Part shown: positions 42,831 to 53,756 of the stretch, in pieces
How positions within the stretch are numbered: position 1 is the first letter of the stretch
Layout: each line of letters opens with the position of its first letter
Assembly (NCBI RefSeq): GCF_033170385.1
Contig: NZ_CP126170.1
Span: 91,001-155,000, forward strand
Origin: Xanthomonas rydalmerensis
Lineage (GTDB): Bacteria; Pseudomonadota; Gammaproteobacteria; Xanthomonadales; Xanthomonadaceae
Reading direction: 5' to 3'
DNA length: 64,000 bases
Notes under the pieces: model-generated
What the model saw: the letters and a program-made list of their open reading frames with translations, nothing else
Database searches by the model: none
What the model was told of the DNA's origin: nothing
Translations under genes and position numbers: made by a program

Positions 42831-44939
42831 TCAGACGTAGGCGCCGACCTTGAACACTTCCACCGCCTGGGTGAGCTGCGCCGACTGCTCTTCCAGCGAG
42901 CGCGCCGCGGTGCTGGCTTCTTCCACCAGCGCCACGTTCTGCTGGGTGGTCTCGTCCATGCGCGCGATGGTCTGGTTGACCTGCGCGATGCCGTTGGCCT
43001 GCTCGTGCGAGGCGGCGGAGATCTGCCCCATGAGGTCGGTGACGTGCTGCACGCTGGCCACCACCTGGTCCATGGTGGCGCCGGCCTGGTGCACCAGCGT
43101 GGCGCCGTGGGCGACGCGCTGCACCGAGTCGTCGATCAGGGTCTTGATCTCCTTGGCGGCGCCGGCCGAACGATGCGCGAGCGTGCCGACCTCCGCGGCC
43201 ACCACCGCGAACCCCTTGCCCTGCTCGCCGGCGCGCGCGGCTTCCACTGCGGCGTTGAGGGCGAGGATGTTGGTCTGGAAGGCGATGCCGTCGATCACCG
43301 CGATGATGTCGGCGATGCGCTTGGAGGCGGCCTGGATGCCATCCATGGTCTCCACCACCTGGCCCACCACGTCGCGGCCTTCGCTGGCCACGCCGGCCGC
43401 GCCCAGTGCCAGTTGGTTGGCGCGCTGGGCGTGCTCGGCGTTCTGCTTCACGGTGGAGGTCAGTTCCTCCATCGAGGCGGCGGTCTCTTCCAGGCTGGCG
43501 GCCTGCTGCTCGCTGCGCTTGGCCAGCTCCTGGTTGCCGCTGGCGATGTCCTCGGCGGCGAAGCCGATGCTGTTGGTGGTGCGCTGGATGTGCGCGACGA
43601 TGTCGGTCAGGCGGTGCACGGTGCTGTTGGCGTCGTCGCGCATGGCGGCGAACACGCCGTGGAAGTTGCCGCTCATGCGCACGGTGAGGTCGCCGTCGGC
43701 GATGCAGCGCAGCAGCGCGGAGAACTTGGCCAGGTTGGCGTCGGCGGTGGCCATCATGGTGTCGAGGTTCTCGACCATGGTGCGGAAGGCGTGCTCGAAC
43801 TTCTCCGGCTGGCCGCGGTGGGCGAAATTGCCGGCGCAGGCGGCCTCGGCCAGGGTCTGGATCTGCACGTTGATGGCGTGCAGGTTCTGCTTGACCTGCT
43901 GCATCGCCGCGGTGATCGCGGCTTTCTCGCCGGGATAGTGGGCGATGTCCTGGCTGAGGTCGCCGATGGCGTAGCGGCCCATCACCTCGGTGATGCGCAA
44001 CTGGGTCTGCACGTGCGCATCGACCAGGGCATTGGTGTCGGCGACCATGCGCCCGTACTCGCCGGGGAAGCGCTGCGCATCCATGCGGTAGCTGATGGCG
44101 CCGGCGTCGTGGCGCGCGGCCATCTCGCGCTGTGCGGAAATCACCGCGTGCAGGCGCCGCTGCATCTGCTGCATGGCGCGCAGCAACTGCCCGGCCTCGT
44201 CGTGGGTGGTGGCGGTGTCCGGGCTGCTCAGGTCGCCGGCGCCGATGCGCTCGGCCAGGCCCAGCGCCTGCCGCAGCGGGCGCACCACGCGGCGGGTGAG
44301 CAACAGGGCGATCAGCGAGCCCAGCAGCAGCGCCAGCACGGTGCAGCCGATCATCAGCAGGGCGAAGCCGCGCGCGGTGGCCATCGCCTCCTTGGCGGCC
44401 TGGCGGTTCTTGGCTTCCTGCAGGTCGATGAAGGCGTTGATGCTGGCCAGCCAGTCGACGAAGGCCGGGCGCGCCTGCTGCAGCAGCAGCGCCTGCGCCT
44501 GCACGGTGTCGCCGGCATCGCGCAGCCGCCGGACCTGCGCGATCAGCGGCATGGTGCGCTGTTCGATGCCCTGGATGCGCTGCAGGATGGCTTTCTCCTG
44601 GGCGTCGGTAGAGGCGGCCAGAAGGGCGTCGAGCGGCTGCGCGGCGCGCGCGTAGTCGCCGGCCAGCTTGTCGATGGTCTGCTCGGTCGCCTGCCGGCTG
44701 GCGGCATCGTCCAGCAGCACCACGTCGCGCAAGGCGATGGCGCGGTCGTGGACGCTGCCGCGGAAGTTGATCGCGTAGCGCTGCTTGACGCTGTTGACCT
44801 CGTTGATCGCGGTGAGCCGCCGGTCGATGCTGTGCACGCGCTGGATGCCGACCACGGTGAGCAGGACCATCAGCACGATGAGGGTGAGGAAGCCGAGCGC
44901 GAGGCGCTGGCCGATGCGCAGATTCGAAAGGGCGTGCAT
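42831..44939 (-). CDS. Methyl-accepting chemotaxis protein
   Basis: The protein has 702 residues. Membrane segment one is about 14-33 and segment two about 193-213. The four-helix periplasmic domain between them is of the 4HB type ([20 protein letters not shown]). HAMP regions follow, including a second HAMP-like stretch near 320-460. The signalling hairpin tip is [20 protein letters not shown] and [20 protein letters not shown]. Methylation helices are rich in Q/E/A. There is no C-terminal pentapeptide. It senses a periplasmic ligand not predictable here. It is a lone receptor gene. Confidence 0.95.
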   Translation of the reverse strand: MHALSNLRIGQRLALGFLTLIVLMVLLTVVGIQRVHSIDRRLTAINEVNSVKQRYAINFRGSVHDRAIALRDVVLLDDAASRQATEQTIDKLAGDYARAAQPLDALLAASTDAQEKAILQRIQGIEQRTMPLIAQVRRLRDAGDTVQAQALLLQQARPAFVDWLASINAFIDLQEAKNRQAAKEAMATARGFALLMIGCTVLALLLGSLIALLLTRRVVRPLRQALGLAERIGAGDLSSPDTATTHDEAGQLLRAMQQMQRRLHAVISAQREMAARHDAGAISYRMDAQRFPGEYGRMVADTNALVDAHVQTQLRITEVMGRYAIGDLSQDIAHYPGEKAAITAAMQQVKQNLHAINVQIQTLAEAACAGNFAHRGQPEKFEHAFRTMVENLDTMMATADANLAKFSALLRCIADGDLTVRMSGNFHGVFAAMRDDANSTVHRLTDIVAHIQRTTNSIGFAAEDIASGNQELAKRSEQQAASLEETAASMEELTSTVKQNAEHAQRANQLALGAAGVASEGRDVVGQVVETMDGIQAASKRIADIIAVIDGIAFQTNILALNAAVEAARAGEQGKGFAVVAAEVGTLAHRSAGAAKEIKTLIDDSVQRVAHGATLVHQAGATMDQVVASVQHVTDLMGQISAASHEQANGIAQVNQTIARMDETTQQNVALVEEASTAARSLEEQSAQLTQAVEVFKVGAYV

Positions 44940-45481
44940 GGGATCGGGGGAATGGGGGAAGGAAGAGGGATGACGGTAGGTGACGGCGGACGGGCAGGCA
45001 GGTTGCCTGCGCCCGCGTGACGCGCGCAGGGCGCTGGTCCCCGGGCCGGCGCATGGATAGCGGCGTTACCCGGTCGAACTGAAGGGATGTGGCCTGGGCG
45101 CCGGCGGCGCAGTGCGGGGAACGTGATGGGGTGCCTGTCTACGTGGCGATGGCCGCCGGCCACGTCAGGCCGTGCGCGGCGCGGCGGTGACCGGCACGGC
45201 CCGGCTCGCGCCGCCTGGAACATATCGACCGCCGTGGCGCGGTGTTCTGGATCGTCGCGGCAAGCAGGCGCAGACACAGGTCAAGCGCATCTCCAGCACT
45301 TGCGACATGCTTGCCGCGGGCAAGCGCCAGGTCTGCTGCTCCGATCGCTCGGGCAGGTACGGCAAGGCATTCGCTGCGCCGCAGGCACAATGAGGCGCGC
45401 GCCTGGCACACGCGCTGCCGCGACAGGATCCTCGCACGTGTGTGCCTATACTCCGTGACGTCCATCCACGAGGCCCGCCGC
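44940..45481. other. Intergenic region, no gene seen
   Basis: About 540 bases between two divergent genes. Open frames here are low-confidence. A TATACT box at 45447-45452 lies 30 bases before the transporter start and may be its promoter. Confidence 0.45.
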
Positions 45482-46831
45482 ATGAGTGCATCCACCTCTT
45501 CGTCCGCCGCCGCCGCACCGGGCAGCCTGCGCCGCTCGGTGTCCAACACGCTCAAGGGCTCGGCCGGCAATCTGGTGGAGTGGTACGACGTCTATGTCTA
45601 TTCGGTGTTCGCCACCTACTTCGAGTCGCAGTTCTTCTCCAAGGAGGACAAGAACGCCACGTTGTACGTGTGGGCGATCTTCGCGGTGACCTTCCTGATG
45701 CGGCCGATCGGCGCCTGGTACTTCGGCCGCTTCGCCGACCGCTACGGTCGCCGCCTGGCGCTGACGGTGTCGGTGTCGGTGATGGCCGCCTGTTCGTTCC
45801 TGATCGCGGTGACGCCCACCGTGGCCAGCATCGGCGGCGGCGCGGCGGTGCTGCTGCTGCTGGCGCGGCTGCTGCAGGGTTTCGCCACCGGCGGCGAATA
45901 CGGCACCAGCGCCACCTACATGTCCGAGGCGGCGATTCCCGGGCGGCGCGGCTTTCTGTCCTCGTTCCACTACGTCACCCTGGTCGGTGGCCACGTGCTG
46001 GCGCAGGCGGTGCTGCTGGGAATGCTGCATTTCTTCGACAAGGGCCAGGTCTCCGAATGGGGCTGGCGCGTGGCCTTCGGCCTGGGCGGTATCGGCGCGC
46101 TGGTGGTGTTCTGGCTGCGCCGCACGATGGACGAGTCGCTGACGGCCGAGTCCATCGCCGCGGCCAAGCGCGGCGGCGCCAACGCCTCCGGCTCGCTGCG
46201 CGAGCTGTTCGTGCACCAGTGGCGCCCGCTGCTGCTGTGCTTCCTGATCACCGCCGGTGGCACCGTGGCGTTCTACACCTATTCGGTGACCGGGCCGAAG
46301 ATGATCCAGACCGCCTTCGCCGGCGACGACCTGATGGCCGGCACCATCATCAACCTGGTCGCGCTGATCGTGCTGATGCTGATGCAGCCGGTGGGCGGTT
46401 GGCTGTCGGACATCATCGGGCGCAAGACCCTGCTGGTGTTCTTCGGCATCGGCGGCGTGCTCTATACCTGGTTCCTGGTGCTGGAACTGCCCAAGCAGAG
46501 CGACTGGTTGAGCGCGTTCGCGATCCTCACCGCCGGCTTCGTCATCCTCACCGGCTACACCTCGATCAACGCGGTGGTGAAGGCCGAGCTGTTCCCCACC
46601 CACATCCGCGCGCTGGGCGTGGGCCTGGGCTATGCGCTGGCCAATTCGGCCTTCGGCGGCACCGCGCCGCTGCTGTACCAGGCCTCGCTGAAGACCGGCC
46701 ATGTCACCAGCTTCGTCTGGTACGCCACGGCGGTGATCGCGGTGTCGCTGGTGGTGTACATGTTCTTCCTGACCAACAAGGGGTCCAACTGGCTCGACCA
46801 CGAGGGCGAGATGCGGACGCGTTCGCGCTGA
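45482..46831 (+). CDS. MFS transporter of the metabolite:H+ symporter family, KgtP-like
   Basis: The protein has 449 residues and 12 hydrophobic segments. The MHS signature is present: SAGNLVEWYDVYVYSVFATYF in the first helix, RPIGAWYFGRFADRYGRRLAL in the 2-3 loop, and GGEYGTSATYMSEAA in the fourth segment, close to E. coli KgtP. That protein takes up 2-oxoglutarate with protons. The second half repeats the RxGR loop (GGWLSDIIGRKTLLV). A cytosolic C-terminus DHEGEMRTR is short. It is a single gene upstream of folE. Confidence 0.9.
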   Translation: MSASTSSSAAAAPGSLRRSVSNTLKGSAGNLVEWYDVYVYSVFATYFESQFFSKEDKNATLYVWAIFAVTFLMRPIGAWYFGRFADRYGRRLALTVSVSVMAACSFLIAVTPTVASIGGGAAVLLLLARLLQGFATGGEYGTSATYMSEAAIPGRRGFLSSFHYVTLVGGHVLAQAVLLGMLHFFDKGQVSEWGWRVAFGLGGIGALVVFWLRRTMDESLTAESIAAAKRGGANASGSLRELFVHQWRPLLLCFLITAGGTVAFYTYSVTGPKMIQTAFAGDDLMAGTIINLVALIVLMLMQPVGGWLSDIIGRKTLLVFFGIGGVLYTWFLVLELPKQSDWLSAFAILTAGFVILTGYTSINAVVKAELFPTHIRALGVGLGYALANSAFGGTAPLLYQASLKTGHVTSFVWYATAVIAVSLVVYMFFLTNKGSNWLDHEGEMRTRSR

Positions 46832-46998
46832 CCGGCGCGGCGTCTGCCCGGGCGGTGCGCGCGCCGCCCGGGCGCTGAGCAGATGGACGCTGAACGGCGC
46901 ACCCGGTCGCGGCCGGGTCGCCCCGCCACGCGGGGGCCGCCATGCGGCGGCTGCCGGGCGACTCGGGTACCATGCAGCCCCCTCACGGGCGTTCCCCC

Positions 46999-47598
46999 AT
47001 GGCCGATTCCGACAATAGCTCCACTCCCCCGGTGACCCAGGCGCAGGCCGAAGACGCAGTGCGCACCTTGTTGCGCTGGGCCGGCGAAGACCCCACCCGC
47101 GAGGGCTTGCTGGACACCCCGCGGCGCGTGGCCGAAGCCTATGGCGACTGGTTCAGCGGCTACCGCGCCGACCCGCGCGAGTACCTGCTGCGCACCTTCG
47201 AGGAAGTGGCCGGCTACGACGAACTGATCGTGTTGCGCGACATCGAGTACGAAAGCCACTGCGAACACCACATGGCGCCGATCATCGGCAAGGTCCACGT
47301 CGGCTACCTGCCGCGCGGCAAGGTGGTGGGCATCAGCAAGCTGGCGCGCGTGGTCGAGGCCTATGCGCGGCGCTTCCAGGTGCAGGAGAAGATGACCGCT
47401 CAGATCGCCCAGTGCATCCAGGACGTGCTGCAGCCGCTGGGCGTGGGCGTGGTGGTGGAAGGCGCGCACGAGTGCATGACCACCCGCGGCATCCACAAGC
47501 GCGGCGTCAGCATGGTCACCTCGAAGATGCTCGGCACCTTCCGCGAGGACGCGCGTACCCGCGCCGAGTTCCTGCGCTTCATCGAGCGCGTGCGCTGA
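46999..47598 (+). CDS. folE: GTP cyclohydrolase I
   Basis: The protein has 199 residues from the ATG at 46999; an ATG at 46972 is an alternative. Type I features: [20 protein letters not shown] with the Zn Cys and His, [20 protein letters not shown], then [20 protein letters not shown] with the second Zn Cys, and [14 protein letters not shown] at the end. It makes dihydroneopterin triphosphate, the first step in folate and tetrahydrobiopterin synthesis. It is cytoplasmic and works as a decamer. Confidence 0.97.
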   Translation: MADSDNSSTPPVTQAQAEDAVRTLLRWAGEDPTREGLLDTPRRVAEAYGDWFSGYRADPREYLLRTFEEVAGYDELIVLRDIEYESHCEHHMAPIIGKVHVGYLPRGKVVGISKLARVVEAYARRFQVQEKMTAQIAQCIQDVLQPLGVGVVVEGAHECMTTRGIHKRGVSMVTSKMLGTFREDARTRAEFLRFIERVR

Positions 47599-47629
47599 GT
47601 CTGCGGATGCGGTGGCGGTCGGTTCCTGC

Positions 47630-49099
47630 ATGAAGCCGCATGTCCGGATCGCCGGCTATCGCCAGTTGCGCGAACAGCCGTTGTGGAAGCTGCTCGCCGC
47701 CGACCATGCCCCGGAGCTGATCGGCCTGCTGCAGACCCTGCTCGGCGACGCCCAGCGGCGGCTGCCGGCCGACGTGCTGCACGAGCGCCTGCAGCGCCAG
47801 CTCGATGTGCTGAAGGACGACGAGCTGTCGCGCGAACTGCCGCGCACCGCGCAGGCCTACGTGGCGCACTGGCTGGCGCAGGGCTGGCTGGAGCGGCGCC
47901 TGCCCGAGGGCGATGCGCAGGAAGAATATGAACTGTCGCGGCAGGCGGCGCAGGCGATCCGCTTCATCGCTGGCGTGCGCGACAGCGCCAGCGTGGCCAC
48001 CGAGAGCCGGCTGTCGCTGGTGATCCAGCAACTGGTGCAACTGGCCGGGCAGACCGAGACCGATCCGGACGCGCGCCTGGCGGCGCTGCGCGCCGAGCGC
48101 GAGCGCCTGGACGCGGAGATCGAGCGCGTGGCCGCCGGCAAGCTGGCCGCGCTGGACGGCAAGCGCGCGCTGGAACGCACCCGCGACATCATCCGCCTGT
48201 CCGACGACCTGACCGAGGATTTCCGCCGCGTCCGCGACGATTTCGAACGGCTCAACCGCGAGTTCCGCGAGCGCATCATCGACGACGAGGGCGCGCGCGG
48301 CGACGTGCTGGAGAAGCTGTTCGCCGGCATCGACGTGATCGGCGAGAGCGAGGCCGGGCGCAGTTTCCAGGCGTTCTGGAGCCTGCTCAACGACGCCGAG
48401 CAGAGCGTGCAGCTGGACGCGGCGCTGGAGGCGCTGCTGGCGCGCGGCTTCGCCCGCCGCCTGGATCGCCACGAACGCGCCTTCCTGCGCGGGCTCACCG
48501 GCACCCTGCTCGAACGCGGCGGCCAGGTGCACGAGGTGATGCAGCATTTCGCGCGCAGCCTGCGCGGGTTCGTACAGAGCCGCGGCTACCTCGAACAGCG
48601 CCGGCTCAACCAGTTGCTGAAGCAGGCGCAGGGCGAGGCACTGCAGCTGCGCGACCACCTGCACGCCACCGCCGCCACCGGCTACGTGCTGCCGCTGAGC
48701 AGCGCGCGGCTGCGCTCGCTGTCGCAGTGGCGCCTGCACGACCCGCGCAGCCAACAGGTGGACGGGCGGGTGCAGGCGGCCGAGGCGGCGACGATCTCGC
48801 TGGACAGCGTCGGCGACCTGGTGGCGCAGTCGGAGATCGATCTGCGCGGCCTGCGCAACGACCTGCACGACCTGCTCGGCCGGCAGCCGCAGCTGAGCAT
48901 CGGCGAGGCGCTGCGGCAGCGCCCGGCGGCGCAGGGCCTGGGCAGCGTGATCGGCTACCTGGCGCTGGGCACCCGTCACGGCGTGGTCGTCGATGGCGAA
49001 TGGGAAGCGGTGCAATGGGAGGGCGGCGACGGCCAGGTGCGGCGCGCGCGCATCCCGCTGGTGTGGTTCACCAAGGAAAAACGCAATGAACTGGTCTGA
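47630..49099 (+). CDS. jetA: JetA/MksF-like kleisin (DUF3375)
   Basis: The protein has 489 residues from the ATG at 47630; a GTG at 47612 is an alternative. It is alpha-helical with an N-terminal winged-helix ([20 protein letters not shown]) and a long coiled-coil middle ([18 protein letters not shown]). Arg-rich helices follow, with [21 protein letters not shown], a typical DUF3375 segment. In Wadjet this kleisin bridges the SMC heads. It begins the jetABC series, 31 bases after folE, and overlaps jetB by 14 bases. Confidence 0.9.
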   Translation: MKPHVRIAGYRQLREQPLWKLLAADHAPELIGLLQTLLGDAQRRLPADVLHERLQRQLDVLKDDELSRELPRTAQAYVAHWLAQGWLERRLPEGDAQEEYELSRQAAQAIRFIAGVRDSASVATESRLSLVIQQLVQLAGQTETDPDARLAALRAERERLDAEIERVAAGKLAALDGKRALERTRDIIRLSDDLTEDFRRVRDDFERLNREFRERIIDDEGARGDVLEKLFAGIDVIGESEAGRSFQAFWSLLNDAEQSVQLDAALEALLARGFARRLDRHERAFLRGLTGTLLERGGQVHEVMQHFARSLRGFVQSRGYLEQRRLNQLLKQAQGEALQLRDHLHATAATGYVLPLSSARLRSLSQWRLHDPRSQQVDGRVQAAEAATISLDSVGDLVAQSEIDLRGLRNDLHDLLGRQPQLSIGEALRQRPAAQGLGSVIGYLALGTRHGVVVDGEWEAVQWEGGDGQVRRARIPLVWFTKEKRNELV

Positions 49100-49769
49100 C
49101 GAATTCCACGGCCACCAGGCCGATGCCGGCGATGTTGCGACGGCCGCCGCCACCGCCGCCGAGGCCGGCACTACGCTGTTCGCCGGCGACAGCGGCAGCC
49201 TGCCGCTGGAAGCACGCCGCGCGCTGTGCCAGTTGCTGTCCGGCCCCAGCGTCGATGCCTACCGGCACGGCCCGCTATGGCAGGCGTTGCTGCGCCATGA
49301 GGTGGCGATCCGCCGCGTGCTGAGCGAGCTGTTCCTGGAGTTGGTGCTGGACCGCGACGGCGGCGTGGCATTCGCGCGCCAGGCCGACACCGGCGAGCTG
49401 GAGACCCCGGCGCTGCTGCGCACCGCGCCGCTGACCTTTATCGAGTCGGTGCTGTTGCTGTTCCTGCGCCAGCAACTGGCCGAGGCCGACACCCGCGGCG
49501 AGCGCGCGGTGGTCGACGAGGCGCAACTGCTGGAAGTGCTGACGGTGTACGAGAAGAACGTGTCCACCGACCGCGCCGGCTTCGCCCGGCGGGTGCTGGC
49601 GGCGATCGCCAAGATGCGCGACAACCACCTGCTGTCCAAGCTGCGCGGCAGCGAGGACCGCTACGAAGTCTCGCCCGCGCTGAAGCTGCTGTTCTCGGCC
49701 GAGGACGTGCAGGCGCTGGCGGCGGCCTACCGCGGCCTGCGCGACGGCGCGGCCGAGACGGCGCCATGA
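49086..49769 (+). CDS. jetB: JetB/MksE-like kite subunit (DUF4194)
   Basis: The protein has 227 residues from the ATG at 49086. The N-terminus is Ala-rich and disordered ([17 protein letters not shown]). The DUF4194 body has [19 protein letters not shown], the long helix [20 protein letters not shown], and a C-terminal winged-helix with [20 protein letters not shown]. It is the dimeric KITE partner of JetA in the SMC complex. It lies in the middle of the three-gene unit. Confidence 0.9.
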   Translation: MNWSDEFHGHQADAGDVATAAATAAEAGTTLFAGDSGSLPLEARRALCQLLSGPSVDAYRHGPLWQALLRHEVAIRRVLSELFLELVLDRDGGVAFARQADTGELETPALLRTAPLTFIESVLLLFLRQQLAEADTRGERAVVDEAQLLEVLTVYEKNVSTDRAGFARRVLAAIAKMRDNHLLSKLRGSEDRYEVSPALKLLFSAEDVQALAAAYRGLRDGAAETAP

Positions 49770-49864
49770 CAGGCCTGCGCCCGCGCGTCGCCCGCGCCTA
49801 GCGTCGCCCCGGCGCCGTGCGCTGGCCGCCATGGCGGCCGTCCCCGTTTTCCGATGAGTTCCCG

Positions 49865-52800
49865 ATGACGTCCCTGTCCGAATCGTCCACCGTCCCCGTC
49901 GCTCCGTCCCTGTTCGCCGAGACCCTGGCCGAGCAACGCGCGCAGCAGTACCGCATGCGCCGCCTGCAGGTGCACAACTGGGGCACCTTCAACGGCCTCA
50001 CCGACGTGCCGATCGCCGAGAAGGGTTTCCTGTTCGTCGGCCGCTCCGGTTCGGGCAAGTCGACCCTGCTCGATGCGATGTCGGCCCTGCTGACGCCACC
50101 GAGCATCGTCGACTTCAACGCCGCCGCGCGCGAGGCCGAACGCAGCGGACGCGACCGCAGCCTGGTCTCCTACGTGCGCGGCGCCTGGGCCGACCAGCAG
50201 GACAGCGCCTCCGGCGAGATCGCCACCCAGTACCTGCGCAAGGGCGCGACCTGGTCGGCGCTGGCGCTGGAGTACCGCAACGCGCACGGCCAGGCGGTGA
50301 GCCTGGTGCGGCTGTTCTGGATCGCCGGCAGCGGCACCGCCGCGGCCGACGTGCGCAAGCACTACATGGTGGTGCCGCGCGGCTTCGACGTGGCCGCCGA
50401 ACTGGACGGCTTCGACCTGGACCTGCGCCGACTCAAGCTGCGCCTGGGCGAGGACGTGCACCATTTCGACAGCTTCGCCGGCTACGCCGAGCGCTTCCGC
50501 CACCTGCTCGGCATCGGCAACGAGATGGCGCTGCGGTTGCTGCACAAGACCCAGTCGGCGAAGAACCTGGGCGATCTCAACGCCTTCCTGCGCAGCTTCA
50601 TGCTCGACGAGCCGCGCACCTTCGAGGCGGCCGACCGCCTGGTCGAGGACTTCGCCGAACTCGACGGCGCGCACCACGCGGTGGTCACCGCGCGGCGCCA
50701 GGTGGAGACCCTGACCCCGGCGCGCGACTACCACGCCGAACTGCTGGCGCTGCGGCGCGGCGTTGGCGAGCTGCGCGAGCTGCAGCTGGGCATCGACGGC
50801 TACCGCGAGCAGCGCCGCCTGGCGCTGCTGGACGCGCGCCTGCAGGAACTGGACACCCAGGACCGCGGCCTGGCCGGCGAGGAAGGGCAGCGCCGCGAAG
50901 CACTGGACAACCACGAGCAGACCCTGGCCGAGCTGGAGACGCAGCAACGCGCGCAGGGCGGCGAGCAGGTCGAGGCGCTGGAGCGCGAGCACGGCCGTGT
51001 CGAACGCGAGCGTGACGAGCGCATGCGCCGCCGCAGTCAGGTCGAACAGGCCTGCCGCCAACTCGGCATGGGCCTGGCCGGCAGCGCCAGCGGCTTCGCC
51101 GAGCAGGTGGCGCAGGCCCGCGCGCTGCGCGACGGCGTCGCCGGCGAGGCCAGCAGCCTGGACGAGGCGATCGCCGAGCGCATGGCCGAGCGCCGCGAGG
51201 ACGAACGCCGCTTCGCGGTCATCCGCGCCGAGATCGAGGCGCTGCTGAAGGCGCCCTCGAGCATTCCCGCGCCGATGCAGGCGCTGCGCGCGCGGCTGTG
51301 CGCGGAGACCGGCCTGTCCGAAGCGGCCCTGCCGTTCGTCGGCGAACTGGTGCAGGTGGAGGCCGACCAGGCCGCCTGGCGCGGCGCGATCGAGCGCGTG
51401 CTGCACGGCTTCGCGCAGTCGCTGCTGGTCGACGAACGCCACTACGCCAGCGTCGCCGACTGGGTCAACAAGACCCAGCTCGGCACCCGCCTGGTGTATT
51501 TCCGGGTACGCCACAACGCGCCGCTGCAGCACCGCGAGCCCGATGCCAAGTCGCTGCTGCGCAAGCTGGAGTTGCGCGATCACGCCTACGCGCCGTGGCT
51601 GCGCCAGGAACTGGCGCGGCGCTTCGACTACGCCTGCGTGGACACCGTGGCGCAACTGCGCGACGCCGAGCGCGCGATCACCCGCGAAGGCCAGGTCAAG
51701 CATCCGGGCGACCGTTACGAGAAGGACGACCGCCACGCCGTCGGCGACCGCAAGCGCTGGCTGCTCGGCTACGACAACCGCGACAAGCTCAAGGTCTTCG
51801 AGCGCGAGGGCCAGACCCTGGCGCAGCGCATCGCCGCCTGCGATGCCGACGTCGCCGCCCTGCGCAAGCAGCGCGAGCAGGACCAGGGACGGCAACTGGC
51901 CGCGCACACCCTGGCCGAGCGCGAGTGGGACGAAATCGACGTCGCGCCCAAGCTGCAGCGCCTGAGCGACATCGCCGAGCAACTGCTGCAGCTGCGCGAG
52001 GGCGACACCGCGCTGCGCGCGCTGGGCGAGCAGATCGCCACCGTCCGCGCGCGCCGCGACCAGGCCCGCCGCACCTACGAGGACGTGCGCCTGGAGCGCG
52101 CGCAGGTGAGCCGCGAGCGCGCGCGCCTGGAAGCGCAGCGCGAGACCTGCGCGGCGCGCGTGGCCACCGCGGTGATCGGCCCGGCGCAGGTGGCGGGGCT
52201 GGACGCGCGGCTGGCGGCGCTGCCGCCGTTGAGCCTGGACAACCTGGAAGCGCATCTGCGCAGCGTCGAGCGCGGCCTCGGCGAACAGCTGGCGCAGAGC
52301 CAGGCGCAGGACGCGCGGCTGAGCCAGCAGGTGTTGGACTGCTTCCGCCGCTACTGCCAGCAGTGGCCGGAGGACAGTGGCGACTTCACCGTCAGCCTGG
52401 CCAGCGCCGACGATTTCCTGGCGCGCCTGCAGCGGCTGGAGAGCGACGGCCTGCCGCGCCACGAAGGCCGCTTCTTCGACCTGCTGCAGACCCAGAGCAA
52501 GAACAACCTGCTGGCCCTGCAGCGCTACACCGCCGAAGCGCACAAGGCGATCAAGCAGCGCATGGACGAGGTCAACGCCAGCCTGGAGCAGGTGCCGTTC
52601 AACCGCGGCACCCTGTTGACCATCGAGGTCAGCGACCGGCGCCTGCTCGAGGTGCAGGAGTTCCAGCAGCAGTTGCGCGCGGTGCTCGGCCATCAGCAGA
52701 CGGAGGACCGCGCGCTGGCCGAGGCGCAGTTCGCCATGTTGCGCGGCCTGGTGCAGCGGCTCGGCGCGCAGGAGCCGGAGCTGCGGCGCTGGCGCGAACA

Positions 52801-53662
52801 GGTGCTGGACGTGCGCCAGCACGTGGAGTTCGTCGGCGTGGAACTGGATGCCGACAGCCGCACGCAGGTGGAGATCTACCGCAGCGGCGCCGGCAAGTCC
52901 GGCGGCCAGCGCCAGAAGCTGGCCACCACCTGCCTGGCCGCGGCGCTGCGCTACCAGCTCGGCGGCGAGGACGGCGAACTGCCGCGCTACGCCGCGGTGG
53001 TGCTGGACGAGGCCTTCGACAAGGCCGACAACGAGTTCACCGCGCTGGCGATGAACATCTTCGAGAACTTCGGCTTCCAGATGGTGGTGGCCACGCCGCT
53101 GAAATCGGTGATGACGCTGGAGCCGTTCATCGGCGGCGCCTGTTTCGTCGAGATCAGCGGCCGCCACAACTCCGGCGTGCTGCTGATCGAATACGACGAG
53201 CAGGCGCACCGGTTGAAGTTGCCCGAGCGCAGCCGTAACGAGGCGACGACACCTGCGGTGGAATCGGCCGAGGTGGTGGACCAGGCCGGCGCCGATCTGC
53301 CGCCGCCGCCGGCTGCTGCCGCAACCGCGGATCCCGTCGCAGACGTCGCCGCGCCGGCGCGCGCGTCCGGCAAGGCGCGCGCTGGCCGCGATAGCGCCGC
53401 CAAGCCACCGACCACGCGCAAGGCGCCGCCAGCGATGCCCGGCAAACGCGCCCGCACCGCTGCCGCGACACCTGCGGCCAAGGCCCCGAAGGCATCACGT
53501 AAGGCCGCCGCGGCCGTGGCACCTGCGTCCACGGCCACCCGGCCGGCCACGCGGTCGGCGTCGGCGAAGACCGCGAAAGCCGTCACAGGCAGCACACCTG
53601 CGAAGCCGGCCAAGGCGGCGCCCAAGGTGCCCCCCGCGAGCGCCAAACGCCGCGGCGGCTGA
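49865..53662 (+). CDS. jetC: JetC/MksB-like SMC ATPase with histone H1-like C-terminal tail
   Basis: The protein has 1265 residues from the ATG at 49865. Walker A is GRSGSGKSTLLDA (59-71), followed by a long Arg/Glu/Gln-rich coiled coil (about 290-520 and 620-960) with a hinge near 550. The signature is SGAGKSGGQRQKLATT (near 1010), and Walker B is AAVVLDEAFDKAD (near 1045). It is COG4913, the motor of Wadjet. Usual length is about 1100-1130. Residues about 1125-1265 form an extra tail of Ala, Lys and Pro in AKxP-type repeats (KAAPKVPPASAKRRGG). No jetD (DUF3322/DUF2220) follows; the next gene is convergent and unrelated. Confidence 0.92.
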   Translation: MTSLSESSTVPVAPSLFAETLAEQRAQQYRMRRLQVHNWGTFNGLTDVPIAEKGFLFVGRSGSGKSTLLDAMSALLTPPSIVDFNAAAREAERSGRDRSLVSYVRGAWADQQDSASGEIATQYLRKGATWSALALEYRNAHGQAVSLVRLFWIAGSGTAAADVRKHYMVVPRGFDVAAELDGFDLDLRRLKLRLGEDVHHFDSFAGYAERFRHLLGIGNEMALRLLHKTQSAKNLGDLNAFLRSFMLDEPRTFEAADRLVEDFAELDGAHHAVVTARRQVETLTPARDYHAELLALRRGVGELRELQLGIDGYREQRRLALLDARLQELDTQDRGLAGEEGQRREALDNHEQTLAELETQQRAQGGEQVEALEREHGRVERERDERMRRRSQVEQACRQLGMGLAGSASGFAEQVAQARALRDGVAGEASSLDEAIAERMAERREDERRFAVIRAEIEALLKAPSSIPAPMQALRARLCAETGLSEAALPFVGELVQVEADQAAWRGAIERVLHGFAQSLLVDERHYASVADWVNKTQLGTRLVYFRVRHNAPLQHREPDAKSLLRKLELRDHAYAPWLRQELARRFDYACVDTVAQLRDAERAITREGQVKHPGDRYEKDDRHAVGDRKRWLLGYDNRDKLKVFEREGQTLAQRIAACDADVAALRKQREQDQGRQLAAHTLAEREWDEIDVAPKLQRLSDIAEQLLQLREGDTALRALGEQIATVRARRDQARRTYEDVRLERAQVSRERARLEAQRETCAARVATAVIGPAQVAGLDARLAALPPLSLDNLEAHLRSVERGLGEQLAQSQAQDARLSQQVLDCFRRYCQQWPEDSGDFTVSLASADDFLARLQRLESDGLPRHEGRFFDLLQTQSKNNLLALQRYTAEAHKAIKQRMDEVNASLEQVPFNRGTLLTIEVSDRRLLEVQEFQQQLRAVLGHQQTEDRALAEAQFAMLRGLVQRLGAQEPELRRWREQVLDVRQHVEFVGVELDADSRTQVEIYRSGAGKSGGQRQKLATTCLAAALRYQLGGEDGELPRYAAVVLDEAFDKADNEFTALAMNIFENFGFQMVVATPLKSVMTLEPFIGGACFVEISGRHNSGVLLIEYDEQAHRLKLPERSRNEATTPAVESAEVVDQAGADLPPPPAAAATADPVADVAAPARASGKARAGRDSAAKPPTTRKAPPAMPGKRARTAAATPAAKAPKASRKAAAAVAPASTATRPATRSASAKTAKAVTGSTPAKPAKAAPKVPPASAKRRGG

Positions 53663-53756
53663 GCGGCGCTGGCGCCGCGCGTGCCCATCGGGCGTGCGCT
53701 CGCCGGCACGGCGGCAGGGCAGGGACGCGGCGATCGTACAGCGCCGCGCGCGGCAC

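Noticed and set aside
49727..53209. 1160-codon antisense frame opposite jetC
   Set aside because: High-GC antisense shadow, Gln/Ala/Arg composition, no domains; jetC on the plus strand has clear motifs.
53663..53756. A remnant of jetD between jetC and the TSUP gene
   Set aside because: Fewer than 100 bases, with no similarity to DUF3322/DUF2220 that I can see.
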